The notes under the pieces were generated by a model. The model had not been told where the DNA came from. It made no database searches and was given only the letters and a program-made list of their open reading frames with translations. Of a DNA stretch of 64,000 nt, positions 13,287 to 24,466 are shown piece after piece. This stretch comes from Puffinus mauretanicus (lineage: Eukaryota > Chordata > Aves > Procellariiformes > Procellariidae). Numbering within the stretch: the first letter of the stretch is position 1; every line of letters starts with the position of its first letter. The position numbers and the translations under genes are program-made. The stretch is from assembly GCA_023333565.1 (NCBI GenBank), contig JAJKFH010001538.1, positions 2,283,001 through 2,347,000 on the forward strand, in the 5' to 3' direction.

Positions 13287-16200
13287 GAGAGATAAAGGGA
13301 GAAAAAAAAGGAGCCAGACCCCAGCCCTTGTCGGGTGACAGCATTATTTTTCCCTATAGAGAGAAAAGAGCAAGCGTCTTCTTCACCTGTCCCCAGTGAC
13401 AGTCCCCACTTCCTGGGCAAACCCCTCTGATGTCCAACAGCTTTTGCTCTTCTGGTTTGTTGGTTTGGGTTTTTTCTTACTTATCCAGCCTTATTTGTCC
13501 TTATTTCAATTTAAGCCTATTCTTTCTATCCACATGAAGACTTTTCAGTTGGAAGATCCCTTCCATCTGAAATATTCTAATCTATTCTAAGACCATACCG
13601 TTCAGTTTTTGTTCGTAACAGGTTTTTTGTGCTCAGAAACTGTCCTCTTGGGTCACCCCTCATCCACTCCTCTCTGTGGAGAGCAGGCTACGCTTGCAGA
13701 CTATATTCTAGTGCTGGAGTACAATTTTCCAGCCGGTTTTGTACTTACCCTGTAAATGTTTGTTTATGATAATGTTACATGAAACTGGCTCGCTACCCAC
13801 AAATGAAAACTGAATAGGTTCGACATGACTTCTTGCTAATTATTTTTTCTTCTTGTTAACTTCTATACGCTTACAAATGCGCTGTTCAATTGCTGCACTG
13901 CAGGCAGTGAGAATCAATACACTGGGTTAAATAAAATTTAACAATAGCAGGGATACTTGAACAACATAGGTATATTACACATATAAATATATAAAAACTA
14001 TGGCATATACATGCATGTACACTCATACACATGTAGTACTTGCATAAGCTTAAGAAGTCTAACAGAGGTGCTTCACAATATCTTGTCAGATATTCGTGGT
14101 ATTGAATTTAATATACAGATCATGTCAGCCTAGGCCAGCTGGAAACGTTTTTCTCTGGAACCGTTTGGTCCAGCCTTATTCTGTCAGCTCAGCATACTTA
14201 ACCTGCTAAAAATCCTGTAACTCAGGTAGGAAATTCAACCTATGGAGCAAAGAGCAGATTCCTCTTGATCTCCTCTTCGCTGCAAAATGCAGATCTAAAC
14301 CAAAATGCTCAGCTGAGGTCTCCATTAGTGCCAAAACAACATTGTGAACTTTGTTATTAACATCAAGAAAAAGTCACGGAAACATTTCTGGGAAGCCGGC
14401 GGATGTGGCAGTCCAGCCTTAGCCCCAGAAGCTGCAGAAGCAAACCCCATCTCAGCTCCTGAGGACCAGCTTTCAGGAGGGATGGCTGGGAAGAAACCAG
14501 ACAGGTTGTCTTGGAATGTCTACAGCAACATGAATTTGTTTATCATGGGTCCAAGAACACTGCTCTGGAGACCAGTCACAGCCGATTAAATGTGAAAGAG
14601 GTGAAAGAGGTGAACTAGGACACGTTAAGATACGTTCACTTACCAGGTCAGTATCCTATCTATTTCTCATTGTGCTTTTGGTAGCGCGCTCCCAAGCTGC
14701 CTGGGAAGGGCTTGGTGTGCATGGTGACAGTCACGATCAATCCCTAACTCCCAGCTAAGCCTACATCTCCCCCTGCCATAAAAATGATAAACACAGGGAA
14801 GTTTCAACTTTCTTTTTTTCCCACTGCATTAATCAGGAACATTTTTCTTGCTCGTATCAGTTTGCAAGTTTTCCTTCAACTGCTCTCCCTATGCATCATT
14901 TTAAAACTCCTGGTTAGAGATACACACAACTTATCATTGTCAGCTGTGCATGCTTATAGCAGCTCTGACATTTCCACAGATTTTAAAAAATTTGAGTCAG
15001 GACAAAATTTGGCAGGTCCACTAATAAGTAATACTGTTTTTCTTTGAAAAGGCCCAATTCTAATCAACCCACAGCAGTATAGTGATTTTTGCATCCATTT
15101 GTCCATGGCAAAAGCCGTCTTTTTCTAGAAGTAAATTTCATCAGCTTCACCGAGAAAATGAACTTGCTTTTCAACATTCAGTCCTTCCTTTCTGACCACT
15201 TGCATTTTAGCCTTACAGTCAAAAAAGTTATATTAATTAACGGGAAACAACAGTGAGGGCTTCACTTGTGGTTAAGTGTTTAGGAAAGGTCGTCTTCTGA
15301 CCCAAAAGGGCCTCTGCTGTCCTCTGCTGTGTTCCACTTAAACCTGGCCCAAAGGTGATGGTGTCCACTTCTTGCATGACGGGGCTTTGTTTCTGTTGTC
15401 TGTGGGATCCGGAGCTGACACAAGAAATTTGTATCAGAAGATCATCAGATAAAAGAAGTCATGTGAGACTAGCTAAAAAAAGCAGGGGGAAGGAAGGATA
15501 TGTCAGCAGGACATAGTGCTTCATAAGAGCCTGGACTTATCTTCATAGGGAATGTTATCTGTAAGATTGATAAACGTGCGACAGACTGGAAGGGGGAGAG
15601 AGGACAAAGTCATTGTACTGAAAAACTAGGCCTGGCAACAATAAAAAAAACTATAAAATAGTTAAAAACCTAATAGCTCACTAGAGCTTTTTGCTAGAGC
15701 AAGTCCTCTATGTCCAATAGCTCTCTAAAGGCTTTAGAAAATGAAAGGTGTTTTAATGCACCCCTACATTTCTTTTCTTTCTAGTTTTACAAGGGGTGAT
15801 GTGGCGATCTAATTATACTGTGTTGTGAACTGGTATTATGTCCTGCAAGCAAAGGTAAGGAGCCTTTTTTATCATTCCATTATGCAGTTGTTGCTACTTT
15901 TTACACTTGTTTCAGCTTTGGTGCAATAACTCTGCATTGTAGCCTACATTAATTTTTTTTTTTCCCTCCTTTTAACCATTCATTGTTTCACAGTAATAAA
16001 ATAGGCCATGCAAACAAAAGCGCATTACCCAGACAGCGTATGAGCAAGGCCATTCCTTCATGTCTTGCTTCCTCAAACAGTATGCAAGCCCCAGAGGAAC
16101 CTATAGCAAGGCGGTAGGGATGTTTTAGGGATATTTTCTTTCTGTCTTAATGTTAAGAAAGACAAAAGGTTATGTAACTGATAACAGTAGTCTCCACCTG

Positions 16201-16539
16201 AGCTAAACGTACCAACAGCCCTAGGAACTGCCCAGGCAAATCCTGACAGACGAAGCAAGCCACCACTCAAATCCTGTTCTTTTTATGTAAAACCCTCACC
16301 CTTTGTCCTTTTCAATTATGTATGGTCATGTTCTTACAATAGCTTCTGCTGTCACTATGATTTAAAGATAAGGTTTATTTTAAAAGATCATTTGTTTCCA
16401 AGTTCCAACATAGCTAGTCTAACCAGATAAATAAGTGCACAGTTCTGACACCCCCCTGGATTTCTTTCCTCCTTCCCCAGAGCCTGCTACCTGAATCTCT
16501 TGCTAATCATTTCAAGGCTATTCGGAAGGTAGTCCTTGC
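13287..16539. other. Non-coding unique sequence
   Basis: No gene or mobile element was recognised. Visible details are the direct repeat GTGAAAGAG twice in tandem from 14,592, an 11-base T run at 15,953-15,963, and TA-rich sequence at 13,975-14,010. Open frames of 81 and 87 codons at 14.3-15.0 kb show no protein features. Confidence 0.5.
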
Positions 16540-16715
16540 ATAATTTTTAGCTTAGCATAAAAAACTGCCTAATTGTTATTCATTTGGCTTGGCAGCTATT
16601 ATACACCGAAGTGACCTCTGCTTCTCCGTTAATTATAAATAGTTTTATCTGTTGGACAAATTGAAGTGAATTACCTCAGTTTTAAGATCCTATCAATAAT
16701 TTAAATAGCTATTTC
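16540..16715. promoter_or_regulatory. Candidate conserved non-coding element (16.54-16.72 kb)
   Basis: It contains CTAATTGTTATTCATTTGG and GTTAATTATAAATAG type homeodomain cores, with an even composition and no simple repeat until the A-rich tract that follows. The 13-CpG cluster begins about 220 bp downstream. The enhancer reading is inference. Confidence 0.22.
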
Positions 16716-16716
16716 A

Positions 16717-16759
16717 AACAAAAAATAGAAACAAACAAACAAAAACAAAAAAAAACAAC
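16717..16759 (+). repeat. A-rich (CAAA)n-like tract
   Basis: This is a degenerate tract of CAAA and CAAAA units on the plus strand, ending in a run of nine A. It is low-complexity sequence, with no visible retroposon body attached. Confidence 0.75.
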
Positions 16760-16932
16760 CTTAGGCAGAAAAGGCCAACTTGCAAATGTAAAGCACCAAC
16801 AATATGTTGATTTAGTAGTGAGGGCAGAATTTAATAATAATGCTAAATGCAGAACGGGTTTTATTTTTCCATGCACTCAGACCAGTACATTTGCTGTGGA
16901 GCAGAGTTTCAAGGTCTGGTCCCTGCCCAGCA

Positions 16933-17055
16933 CGGCGGCCCATTAGCTGTAGCTGTCGGAGACATCTGCCCAACCCGATTACCGTCAACGCCAAGCGGAA
17001 ACAGCGGCGCCGTCAGCCCCGTCGCAACACCCCTGCCCTCCATGTTCAACTGCCG
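16933..17055. other. CpG cluster (13 CpG in 123 bp)
   Basis: Thirteen CpGs occur in 123 bp, flanked on both sides by AT-rich, CpG-poor DNA. Two overlapping plus-strand open frames (16,840-17,094 and 16,847-17,089) run through it. One is arginine-rich only because of the CpG content, so neither is called a gene. It is a plausible small regulatory island or the first exon of a non-coding transcript. Confidence 0.6.
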
Positions 17056-17386
17056 CCAAACAATTGGGCTTCTGCTAGGCCACACTTAAAATAGAGCTCA
17101 GAAATGGCGTTATTCTTAGGCGAGCTCATGACTGGGTGAAACATATATAACAAAGTTGATGGTATCATCAAGCCTTGAAGAAACAACATCTCTTTCTTTC
17201 TGCTAGGAAACATCAGCCAGAATTTCTTTCCAGTGCAAGGTAGGCAACCGTGCCTGATAAGATAAGCTCTAGTCATAAAAAATACATATGGCATAAGATC
17301 AGGTTTCTTTTTGTTCTGTGATTCATTTTAAGCCTCTGGAGAGGCCATCCAATGTCAAGACTTCACAGAGAATATTGCAGGAGGCT

Positions 17387-17441
17387 TGTCCTGGTTTCAG
17401 CTGGGATAGAGTCAATTTTCTTCCCAGTCGAAACCAGGACA
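17387..17441 (+). mobile_element. Internally deleted LTR-like remnant of an avian endogenous retrovirus
   Basis: The segment starts TGTCCTGGTTTCAGCTGGGA and ends GAAACCAGGACA. From memory, TGTCCTGGTTTC with a following GGGATAGAG is a common start of avian ERV LTRs, and TG...CA ends are normal for LTRs. The termini form a perfect 14-bp inverted repeat (17,385-17,398 and 17,430-17,443). With only about 31 bp between the arms, almost all of U3, R and U5 is missing. No coding part is present and no convincing target-site duplication is seen. A non-autonomous element with the same ends is an alternative. Confidence 0.45.
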
Positions 17442-17443
17442 AG

Positions 17444-17728
17444 ACTACAGCAAAGGGAAGGAGCTGAGCGCTGATTTATCTATGTAGTTCTATTATAGGC
17501 AAAAAAGAAAGCTCTTTTATTTACAAATAACTTCTAAAGGTGAGCATCAACAAGAGAAGATTTGCTGTAATGGATAACACCGCTCGCCTTATGAAGCCGT
17601 GGTGAAAGCCCCACCAATTTGGTGTCCAACAGTGGATGTTAGATGAAATGATGGGTGGGAACACCACCAGCTTGCAGTCTTTGCCTTCAGCTCTTCCCTA
17701 CAGCATAGGGAGGTCTTCTCTCCCTCAG
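17444..17728. other. Non-coding spacer between LTR remnant and CR1
   Basis: No recognisable gene or repeat lies in these 285 bp. The open frame at 17,589-17,840 on the minus strand is a read-through from the CR1 3' tail and is not a gene. Confidence 0.55.
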
Positions 17729-18009
17729 TCACAGAATCATAGAATTGTTTAGGTTGGAAAAGGCCTTTAAGATCATCGAGTACAACCGTTAATCTAGCAC
17801 TGCCAAGCCCACCACTAAACCATGTCCCTAAGCACCACATCTACACATCTTTTAAATACTTTCAGGGATGGTGACGCCACCACTTCCCTGGGCAGCCTGT
17901 TCCAGTGCTTGACAACCCTTTTGGTGAAGAAATTTTATCTAATATCCAATCTAAACCTTCCTTGGCGCAACTTGAGGCCATTTCTTCTCATCCTATCGCT
18001 TGTTACTTG

Positions 18010-18240
18010 TCAGAAGAGACCAACCCCCACCTCACTGCAACCTCCTTTCAGGTAGTTGTAGAGCGTGATGAGGTCTCCCCTCAGCCTCCCCTTCTCCAGG
18101 CTGAACACCCCCAGTTCCCTCAGCCGCTCCTCATCAGACTTGTGCTCCAGGCCCTTCACCAGCTTCGTTGCCCTTCTCTGGACACGCTCCAGCACCTCAA
18201 TGTCTTTCTTGTAGTTTAAAGGGCCCAAAACTGAACACAG
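18010..18240 (-). pseudogene. CR1 pol fragment: C-terminal block
   Basis: On the minus strand this frame reads [20 protein letters not shown] and later [20 protein letters not shown]. This is the well-conserved CR1 pol C-terminal block. The conserved part begins at about codon 19 of the open frame; the codons before it are out-of-phase sequence from upstream. The frame closes at GVGLF. The last protein segment (18,009 to about 17,820) is recognisable only at DNA level, before the 3' UTR and octamer tail. Confidence 0.88.
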
Positions 18241-18360
18241 TGTTTGAGGTGCGGCCTCACCAGTGCCGAGCACAGGGGGACAATCACTTCCCTACTCCTG
18301 CTGGCCACACTATTTCTGATACAAGCCAGGATATATTGGCCGCCTTCGCCACCCGGGCAC
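18216..18360 (-). pseudogene. CR1 pol fragment: post-RT segment in a shifted frame
   Basis: The last part of a minus-strand open frame reads [20 protein letters not shown] then [14 protein letters not shown], the conserved region just after the CR1 RT core. It is in a different frame from the 229-codon core, which places a frameshift near 18,330. It stops within FWA, where a second indel near 18,230 moves the protein to the next frame. Confidence 0.85.
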
Positions 18361-18973
18361 ACTGGCGGCTCACGTTCAGCCGGCTGTCGACCAACACACC
18401 CAGGTCCTTTTCTGCTGGGCAGCTTTCCAGCCACTCTTCCCCAAGCCTGTAGCGTTGCATGGGGTTGTTGTGACCCAAGTGCAGCACCCGGCACTTGGCC
18501 TTGTTGAACCTCATACAATTGGCCTCGGCCCATCGATCCAGCCTGTCCAGGTCCCTCTGTAGAGCCTTCCTACCCTCGAGCAGATCAACACTCCCTCCCA
18601 ACTTGGTGTCGTCTGCAAACTGACTGAGGGAGCACTCGATCCCCTCGTCCAGATCGTTGATAAAGATATTGAACAGAACTGACCCCACAACTGAGACCTG
18701 GGGAACACCACTTGTGACTGGACACCAACTGGAGTTAACTCCACTCCCCACAACTCTTTGGGCCTGGCCATCCAGCCAGTTTTTTACCCAGCAAAGAGTA
18801 CGCCCGTCCAAGCCATGGGCAGCCAGTTTCTCCAGGAAAATGCTGTGGGAAATGGTGTCAAAGGCTTTACTAAAGTCTAGGGAGACAACATCCACAGCCT
18901 TTCCCTCATCCACTAAGCGGGTCACCTTGTCACAGAAGGAGATCAGGTTAGTCAAGCAGGACCTGTCTTTCAT
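18284..18973 (-). pseudogene. CR1 pol fragment: reverse transcriptase catalytic core
   Basis: The frame is 229 codons on the minus strand. RT motif A is visible as SLDFSKAFD, with the catalytic Asp near residue 33. Motif B, near residues 88-98, reads [11 protein letters not shown]; the glycine after PQ, nearly invariant in RTs, is valine here. Motif C is FADD near residues 119-122, the CR1 form of the YXDD box. A thumb and connection segment with [14 protein letters not shown] follows. The first Met is internal to the domain and not a true start. The frame leaves the CR1 consensus near 18,330, where the continuing protein shifts to another frame. Both catalytic Asp positions survive, but the altered motif B and the flanking frameshifts mean no functional enzyme. 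Confidence 0.93.
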
Positions 18974-19136
18974 AAACCCCGTGCTGACTGGGCCTGATCA
19001 CCTGGTTGTCCTGTACGTGCCGTGTGATGGCACCCAAGATGATCTGCTCCATAACCTTCCCCGGCACCGAGGTCAGGCTGACAGGCCTGTAGTTCCCTGG
19101 ATCCTCCTTCCAGCCCTTCTTGTAGATGGGCGTCAC
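18948..19136 (-). pseudogene. CR1 pol fragment: N-terminal part of the reverse transcriptase domain
   Basis: This minus-strand frame reads TPIYKKGWKEDPGNYRPVSL and continues with the S-PGKVMEQI block. That is the conserved start of the CR1 RT domain (finger region, RT motifs 0-1). It goes out of frame at the residues following SQHG. A run of four C on the plus strand at 18,977-18,980, where CR1 copies usually have three, explains the shift, and the frame then closes. It is not translated as a unit with the downstream core. The upstream endonuclease part of pol is absent because the element is 5'-truncated. Confidence 0.9.
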
Positions 19137-19204
19137 ATTTGCTAACCTCCAGTCAACTGGGACCTCCCCAGTTAGCCAGGACTGTTGATAAATGATGGAA
19201 AGTG

Positions 19205-20660
19205 GGTTTATCTCAATCTTGAGTTTTGTTTGTTTTTAATTGCTAATACAGCTTAGTGAAAGCATAAGCCAGCGATGCACGGACCCACCCGCCTGCCTCA
19301 AAAGAGGGGATGCACCAAATGTCACACGAACGTGTCCAAGGTCAGGCCCACCTCAGAGAGGTGCTATTGATTCAGCACATCACTGACTCTAAGGTCAAAA
19401 TGTATTGAAAGCATTAGTACTTATCGCTGTCGAGTGTCCTCTCTTTCCTCTCTGATAACCTCCGACACTGGTCAATGCTGGCAGAAGCATGCTATATTCC
19501 CAAATCCCCTGTAGTGTCATTCTTCAACAATTCTTCAGGGTTTCCTGAAAGTCTGGAATATTTACTCACAGCTATGGCACTTTCCTTATCTCACTGAGCA
19601 AACAGTTGGACACAAAATGCCAAGAAAAGCTGTGAAAGACAGAAGAGACATAACAGAAATATGTAATGACTAGTGGTAATACCACTGGTTGTGTTCAAAG
19701 CAATTTGTAAGCAGGAGAAAGCTATTTCTGCCCAGAAGATAACAGATTTGCAGAACCTTGTGCAAGCATTAAATTTCTTTTCATATATACTTAATACATC
19801 TTTCATTCACAAAAATACCTTTTTCCCCCTAACATTTGTCATCCCCAAAGAATATGAAATTAATCTAAAATGCCACAAAGCAGAGATGTTATAGATGCCT
19901 GTTTACTATTTGGGGTAAAATTTCAGATAATTCTATACTGCACATAAAGCAAACCTTGACTTCCAAAGCCTAAAGGAGCCTTTTTTCTGCTCAGGAAAGG
20001 AACGACAGAGCAATGGCGGATGGAACCTTAATAATCGTAAATTGTTGCCTCTTAAAAGTAAACTAAAAGCAGCAATTACAAAACTTAATATGTGTGAGAC
20101 ATTAAAGAACCAAGAAATATCTAAAATATTAGAAATACAACAAAAAAGCAGTACTGAGAAAAGGTTTAAGTTTTACTCAATCATAATGAAGCTTTGGAAA
20201 ACAAGGAGGAGACCCCACGTGTCCCCAAGGAGCTGTCACAAGCCCCAGCCTCAGCACCGCAAACAACGGAGTCTATCAGAAGATAAAGATCTTCCAAATG
20301 TATTTGTTCTTCACATTTAATATTAATCAAAGAGCATTATGTATTTCCTACATCACTTGATTGTCCTAGCTGTAGGGGAAGAAATGCTGGCTTGATAGAA
20401 GTAATGCAGAGCAACATACATAAATGTGTAAACCAATAATAAAATGAAAAAGAGGAATCAGCTGATTAAACAAAGGGTCTTTTGAAGCTGGGACTCAGTT
20501 TGCATCAGCATAGGAAGAGTTAGGGAAAAACCCACAAAGGTCAAGATAGAGGGTCTGATCCCACGTGGTAATCCTTGCACTTCTCTTTACTATTTATTTT
20601 GGTCCCAGAGTTTGGTAGCAGCTTCCCAAACCATTGACCACATCAGAGGCTGCCAGCCTG
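19205..20660. other. Non-coding unique sequence
   Basis: The sequence leaves CR1 similarity after about 19,204. No gene, RNA or further repeat was recognised. The 92-codon open frame at 20,042-20,320 is lysine- and serine-rich because the DNA is A-rich, and it has no domain. Confidence 0.5.
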
Positions 20661-20661
20661 T

Positions 20662-20686
20662 GGGCTGGGCTCAGGGCTGGGCTGGG
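20662..20686 (+). other. Canonical G-quadruplex motif
   Basis: Five GGG tracts occur at 20,662-64, 20,667-69, 20,674-76, 20,679-81 and 20,684-86, separated by loops of 2, 4, 2 and 2 nt. This satisfies the usual rule of four tracts with 1-7 nt loops, with one tract spare. It overlaps the left arm of a stem: GCTGGGAGC at 20,681-20,689 pairs with GCTCCCAGC at 20,700-20,708. The two folds are therefore mutually exclusive. No gene is recognised nearby. Confidence 0.8.
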
Positions 20687-20709
20687 AGCTCCGTATCCTG
20701 CTCCCAGCT

Positions 20710-22482
20710 TTGTCGCCAAGTCACCTGGTGATTCACCCCACAGACGTGACCTCCGGTGTAATTCATGTATGTGGAGCATTCGGAGAGCTACAGAGAAAAA
20801 GCTTAATGTAAGGGAATTGTGTTCACAAGAACACTATTAACAAAAAACCCACATAAATGGCTCAGAGGACTTCAGCCTGGGTGTACACAACCTTACATTG
20901 ACTCTCTACAGGGGCACAATGTGAGACATGAAACCAGAAGCCGTGGTCCATTGGAAAAGCCCCAGAAGAGCTGCTTGCTCTTGCTTCAGCTCAAGAGGCA
21001 TCAAGGCAGCCCCGAGCCTGGGGAACCTGCCCCTCGCTGGTGCTGGGAGGTGGGACACAGCATCCCTCCGCAGAGGATGGGGAGACAAAACGAGTGGGTA
21101 GGTGCAAGCATGGATGTTAGAAATGGTAGTGATGCTGGATCCTGACCTGCACACAGAGAGCACCGAGTCACCCGAGCTGGCTGGGGATCAGAGCCCACCC
21201 ATGTCCCACCCACGGCCATCAGCATTTGCTGTGGAATGGACTTGGAATCACCAAACGTGCTTCGGACACCCGGCACCCATCAGATTGCAGCAGCTGTCAC
21301 TCACTGTCACGGAGGCATGTCCAGAGCAGACATCCCAAAGACAAAAGAGGTGGTGGTCCCACAGCTCCAGCGCCACAACCTGCCGTTCCCTGCCAGCGGG
21401 GCTTCGCTGCTGTTGATGATGTTTTGTTTGTTTTTTTTTTTTTAAAATGTTGCTGTTTTCAGCTATTTTCTGTTGTTTCACAGTGTGACAAGGAAAATGG
21501 AATGCATCTAGCACTGAAAACACTTCTCTGTCACAATAGTTGGGGGTAAATTGTGCTACTTCTGGGTATTGAAATGACTAATCTCAGCCGTACACATATT
21601 CTTGTATGCTGAGTGTAGAAAACAGTTAGTAATGCTAAAGCTAAATGAAAATAAAAGAGCTGCTAATTCTATCACTATAAATGTATTTTAGGACTGAGAT
21701 CCAGCTGAAGGAGGATCGCTTCATTTGTTTCTAACCTTTTATTAATATTGTGCATGTTTTGTTTATCGGAGCTTTGGAACTTAATTTGAGATTGACCAAA
21801 TCCAGAGCTTTCTGGGGCTTACACTGTAACACAAGGTATTAAACAGCATCAACACGTGGGAAAACACTTGGCTTGCCAAACTAAACACTTCTTGTATGAT
21901 TTTTGTAAATGGTTTTCCTAGATAAGACCTTGTGGTGGTTATTTTTAGATTACACACCAAGTGAGTACACAAAGTGTACTATATTAAGCTAACAGCACTC
22001 AATTTGCCTAAGTGTCCCAAAGCACTTTGGGGACTGTTAACACGGGGGGTTTTGCTTTCCTGGTGTTTTTTTTTGTTATTATTTTGTTTTGTTTTTTCCA
22101 AGTCTGCTCATCTGGTGGCCTCACATGTCCCGTTATTGCTATAAAGACACAGCATCCAATTTCTCTCACCTAGAAGATAAGAGAGAGCCCCAGAAAGCCG
22201 TGCTGGCGTAATTGCACTCCACCTGGCACTTGTTTATAGCAGGGTTTATGCTCACATATATACCATGCACGCTGAGGGGAACCTTTCAGACAAGGACAGC
22301 ATAATTCATTTTGAGAAACATCTTCCTCCTATTTAAGAGTTAGTATAAATTGAAATTCCTCAAGGGAACCAGGCATGATATTTTTCATTTTCTCAGAATC
22401 CGTAAGGTTTATTGTTAGATTTATTCCTTTATTGTTATTGATTATATAAAAGCTGAAGACACAGCTGAGTTGGAATCTAAAC
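20710..22482. other. Non-coding unique sequence
   Basis: No gene or mobile element was recognised. Between 20.8 and 21.55 kb up to five open frames of 69-108 codons overlap on both strands because stop codons are scarce in this GC-richer patch. None resembles a known protein. A 13-base T run lies at 21,431-21,443. Confidence 0.5.
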
Positions 22483-22490
22483 TTTTTTTT

Positions 22491-22519
<29 letters not shown>
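22483..22519 (-). repeat. Poly(T) tract, T8-C-T28
   Basis: A long T tract on the plus strand equals poly(A) on the minus strand. It could be the tail of a minus-strand retroposon lying to its right, but the sequence there matches no element I know. Confidence 0.85.
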
Positions 22520-22523
<4 letters not shown>

Positions 22524-23679
22524 GCAGGTTACATGTCAGTGCTATTGGTTTAAAAATAAAAGGGATGCTAAAACCTGAATTTTGCAAACAAATTTTGGAG
22601 TCCAGAATGCTGTGCTCATTCACCTGGGTAACACCTGAACTGTAATTCTCCTTTATTCAACCCCACTGACTTTCTGTTTGGGATTCCAGTTTATCTCGCC
22701 ACTCCTGCTTGGTTAAACACAGCCTAGTGACACAGCCAAGAATCACATCTTACATTAACAAAACAAAACAAAAGAAAAATCAAACAGCCTTTCCTATTAT
22801 ATCAGCAATACCTGAGAATTCTGAAAAATCCTTAAATTTAACCCTCATAGTGTCACTGAGGGTGAGAACCTTTGCAGAAGATACTGCATGAATTGGGGAA
22901 AAAAAAAAAAAAAGTATCACAGCGTAGAAGGAAACTGAATTAATTTCTCAGCAAAGTGGGGTATGTCTTCAGCCAAGACCATCCTCCAGCTCCTGCTTTT
23001 AATCACCTTCAGCCAGCAAGGGAGTATTTGTAAATATACAATAATATTCTCATCCATACAAGCAGTATTTGATGGGGAGTAACAGGCACAGCCCGTACGC
23101 AATGCACATCCATACGCAGAGCAGAAATACCCAGCGCCAGCATCCAGCCCCCCTCCTGCAGACCCCGTGGTGATGCTCTGGTCATGGAGGCTGGCAGAGG
23201 CAGCTTGACCCACACCAATGTTACCCTCATTTTCAGAGATATTTTTGTGAAATAAATTAGCAGCCCTCACTTCTGGCTTTTTTTCTTTTTTTTTTTCCCC
23301 AAAGTTGTCTTATCTGGTGATGTTGCAGGATGTTGCTTTGGGACAGGTTATAGCATGACACAAGCACAGGAGATTCAGAAAGAAGGAAGTTCTCTTCCTC
23401 TCCTCATTACAGAGGAGAATAAGATGCAGCGTGTTTAAAATCAAGCTTGTTCTCCAACAATTACAACCTTTTTGTAATCCTCCAGCTCAAGTCTAGAGAT
23501 AAATCATCATTATCGACATTCAATACTTGGCACTATAAAAGAACAGGGACATTTTTCTTGCTTAGGATGAACACTCGAGACTTGCGATGTGATCCCTGGC
23601 ATGCAGCCGTGCATCGTTAGTTTTACACCTCACCTGACACGTGTGTGCAGAGTCCCACCCATTTTTTGAAGGAGCAGGA
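22520..23679. other. Non-coding unique sequence
   Basis: No gene was recognised. It contains a 16-base A run near 22,900 and a T-rich stretch near 23,278-23,300. The 117- and 73-codon minus-strand frames at 22.9-23.3 kb overlap each other and have no domain. Confidence 0.5.
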
Positions 23680-24260
23680 GCCACGAGACAGCCACGGTGC
23701 TGCTTTTGGCGCTTGGTGATTGAATGAATCACATCACCCTTCTGACTGATCTCTTCATCACCGCGCTAAGAACAGCAAAGTCGCAGGCTTTGCATTTCAC
23801 TCGTCACCTGAACAGTTCAGTTTTTCTCCTGTTAGTAGTATTTTAGCTATTTCGTCCCTGGACGGTAACAGAAAGCTCCCATACGCCAGCACTGGGTTAC
23901 ATCTTAGGACTGAGCATCTTCTAATACGTGACGATCGCCGTGGATGTTAATTAGTACAGCTCTGCTGATTTCACTTTAAACCTATTTACATCGAATGAGA
24001 ATGTGGCCATCACATTTATTAAATGAAAGTGTTTGGGAAGCCTTCTCCGTAAAGCTCACTGGAGCACGCAAAGCTTCGTCTGAGGTCAGCCAGATGCTGC
24101 AGCAGTGATGGGATTCATTAAGTCATTGAATATTAACGACAAATTAACACAAACTATAAATGAGAAGCAAATTTTCACCTGCAGACTCTTTTAATGAATT
24201 CCATTGTATATATTTTCAAGCCAGCAGTAATCTGACAGACAATATTTTTCAAATATTTCA
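23680..24260. promoter_or_regulatory. Candidate conserved non-coding element (23.68-24.26 kb)
   Basis: This is a 580-bp block of even composition with scattered CpGs, no simple repeats and many homeodomain cores. GTGATT-GAATG-AATCAC (near 23,716) is an imperfectly spaced PBX/HOX-like palindrome. GTTAATTAG lies near 23,946, CATTAAG near 24,116, and AAATTAACACAAACTATAA near 24,141. No open frame of note. It looks like a developmental enhancer; this is inference from sequence style. Confidence 0.27.
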
Positions 24261-24466
24261 TTTACTCCATTTCTAGCTATTTTTTCCTTCCCAACAGCTA
24301 AAAGCCCATTGATTCCACCTTTAATTACTGTTCACAGCCATATCTGTTCCTGATATTCAAACAGAAAAAGATCAGTTAAACACTACAAAGTAATTTCTCA
24401 TTTACTTTTTAAATCATTAAGCAACCATCTTTTCCTGCATACCAGTTTTAAATAATTCTACAACCC

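Larger units (their letters stand above)
17729..19204 (-). mobile_element. CR1 LINE, 5'-truncated, inactive
   Basis: This is a non-LTR retrotransposon of the CR1 family, the dominant interspersed repeat of birds. Read on the minus strand, the 3' end is ATTCTATGATTCTGTGA, the octamer-type tail typical of CR1 in place of poly(A). Just before it lie the diagnostic 3' UTR words seen on the plus strand as AGGTTGGAAAAGGCCTTTAAG. Upstream are the C-terminal pol block, the reverse transcriptase core and the start of the RT domain. The 5' end is lost within RT, near 19,204, so the endonuclease domain, 5' UTR and promoter are missing. About 1.48 kb remains of an element usually near 4.5 kb. At least three frameshifts show it is dead. 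CR1 insertions normally lack target-site duplications, and none is seen. Confidence 0.95.

Noticed and set aside
17589..17840. 83-codon minus-strand frame
   Set aside because: It reads through the CR1 3' tail into flanking DNA and is not a gene.
18168..19145. Plus-strand open frames of 87-162 codons over the CR1
   Set aside because: Antisense shadows of the minus-strand CR1 pol.
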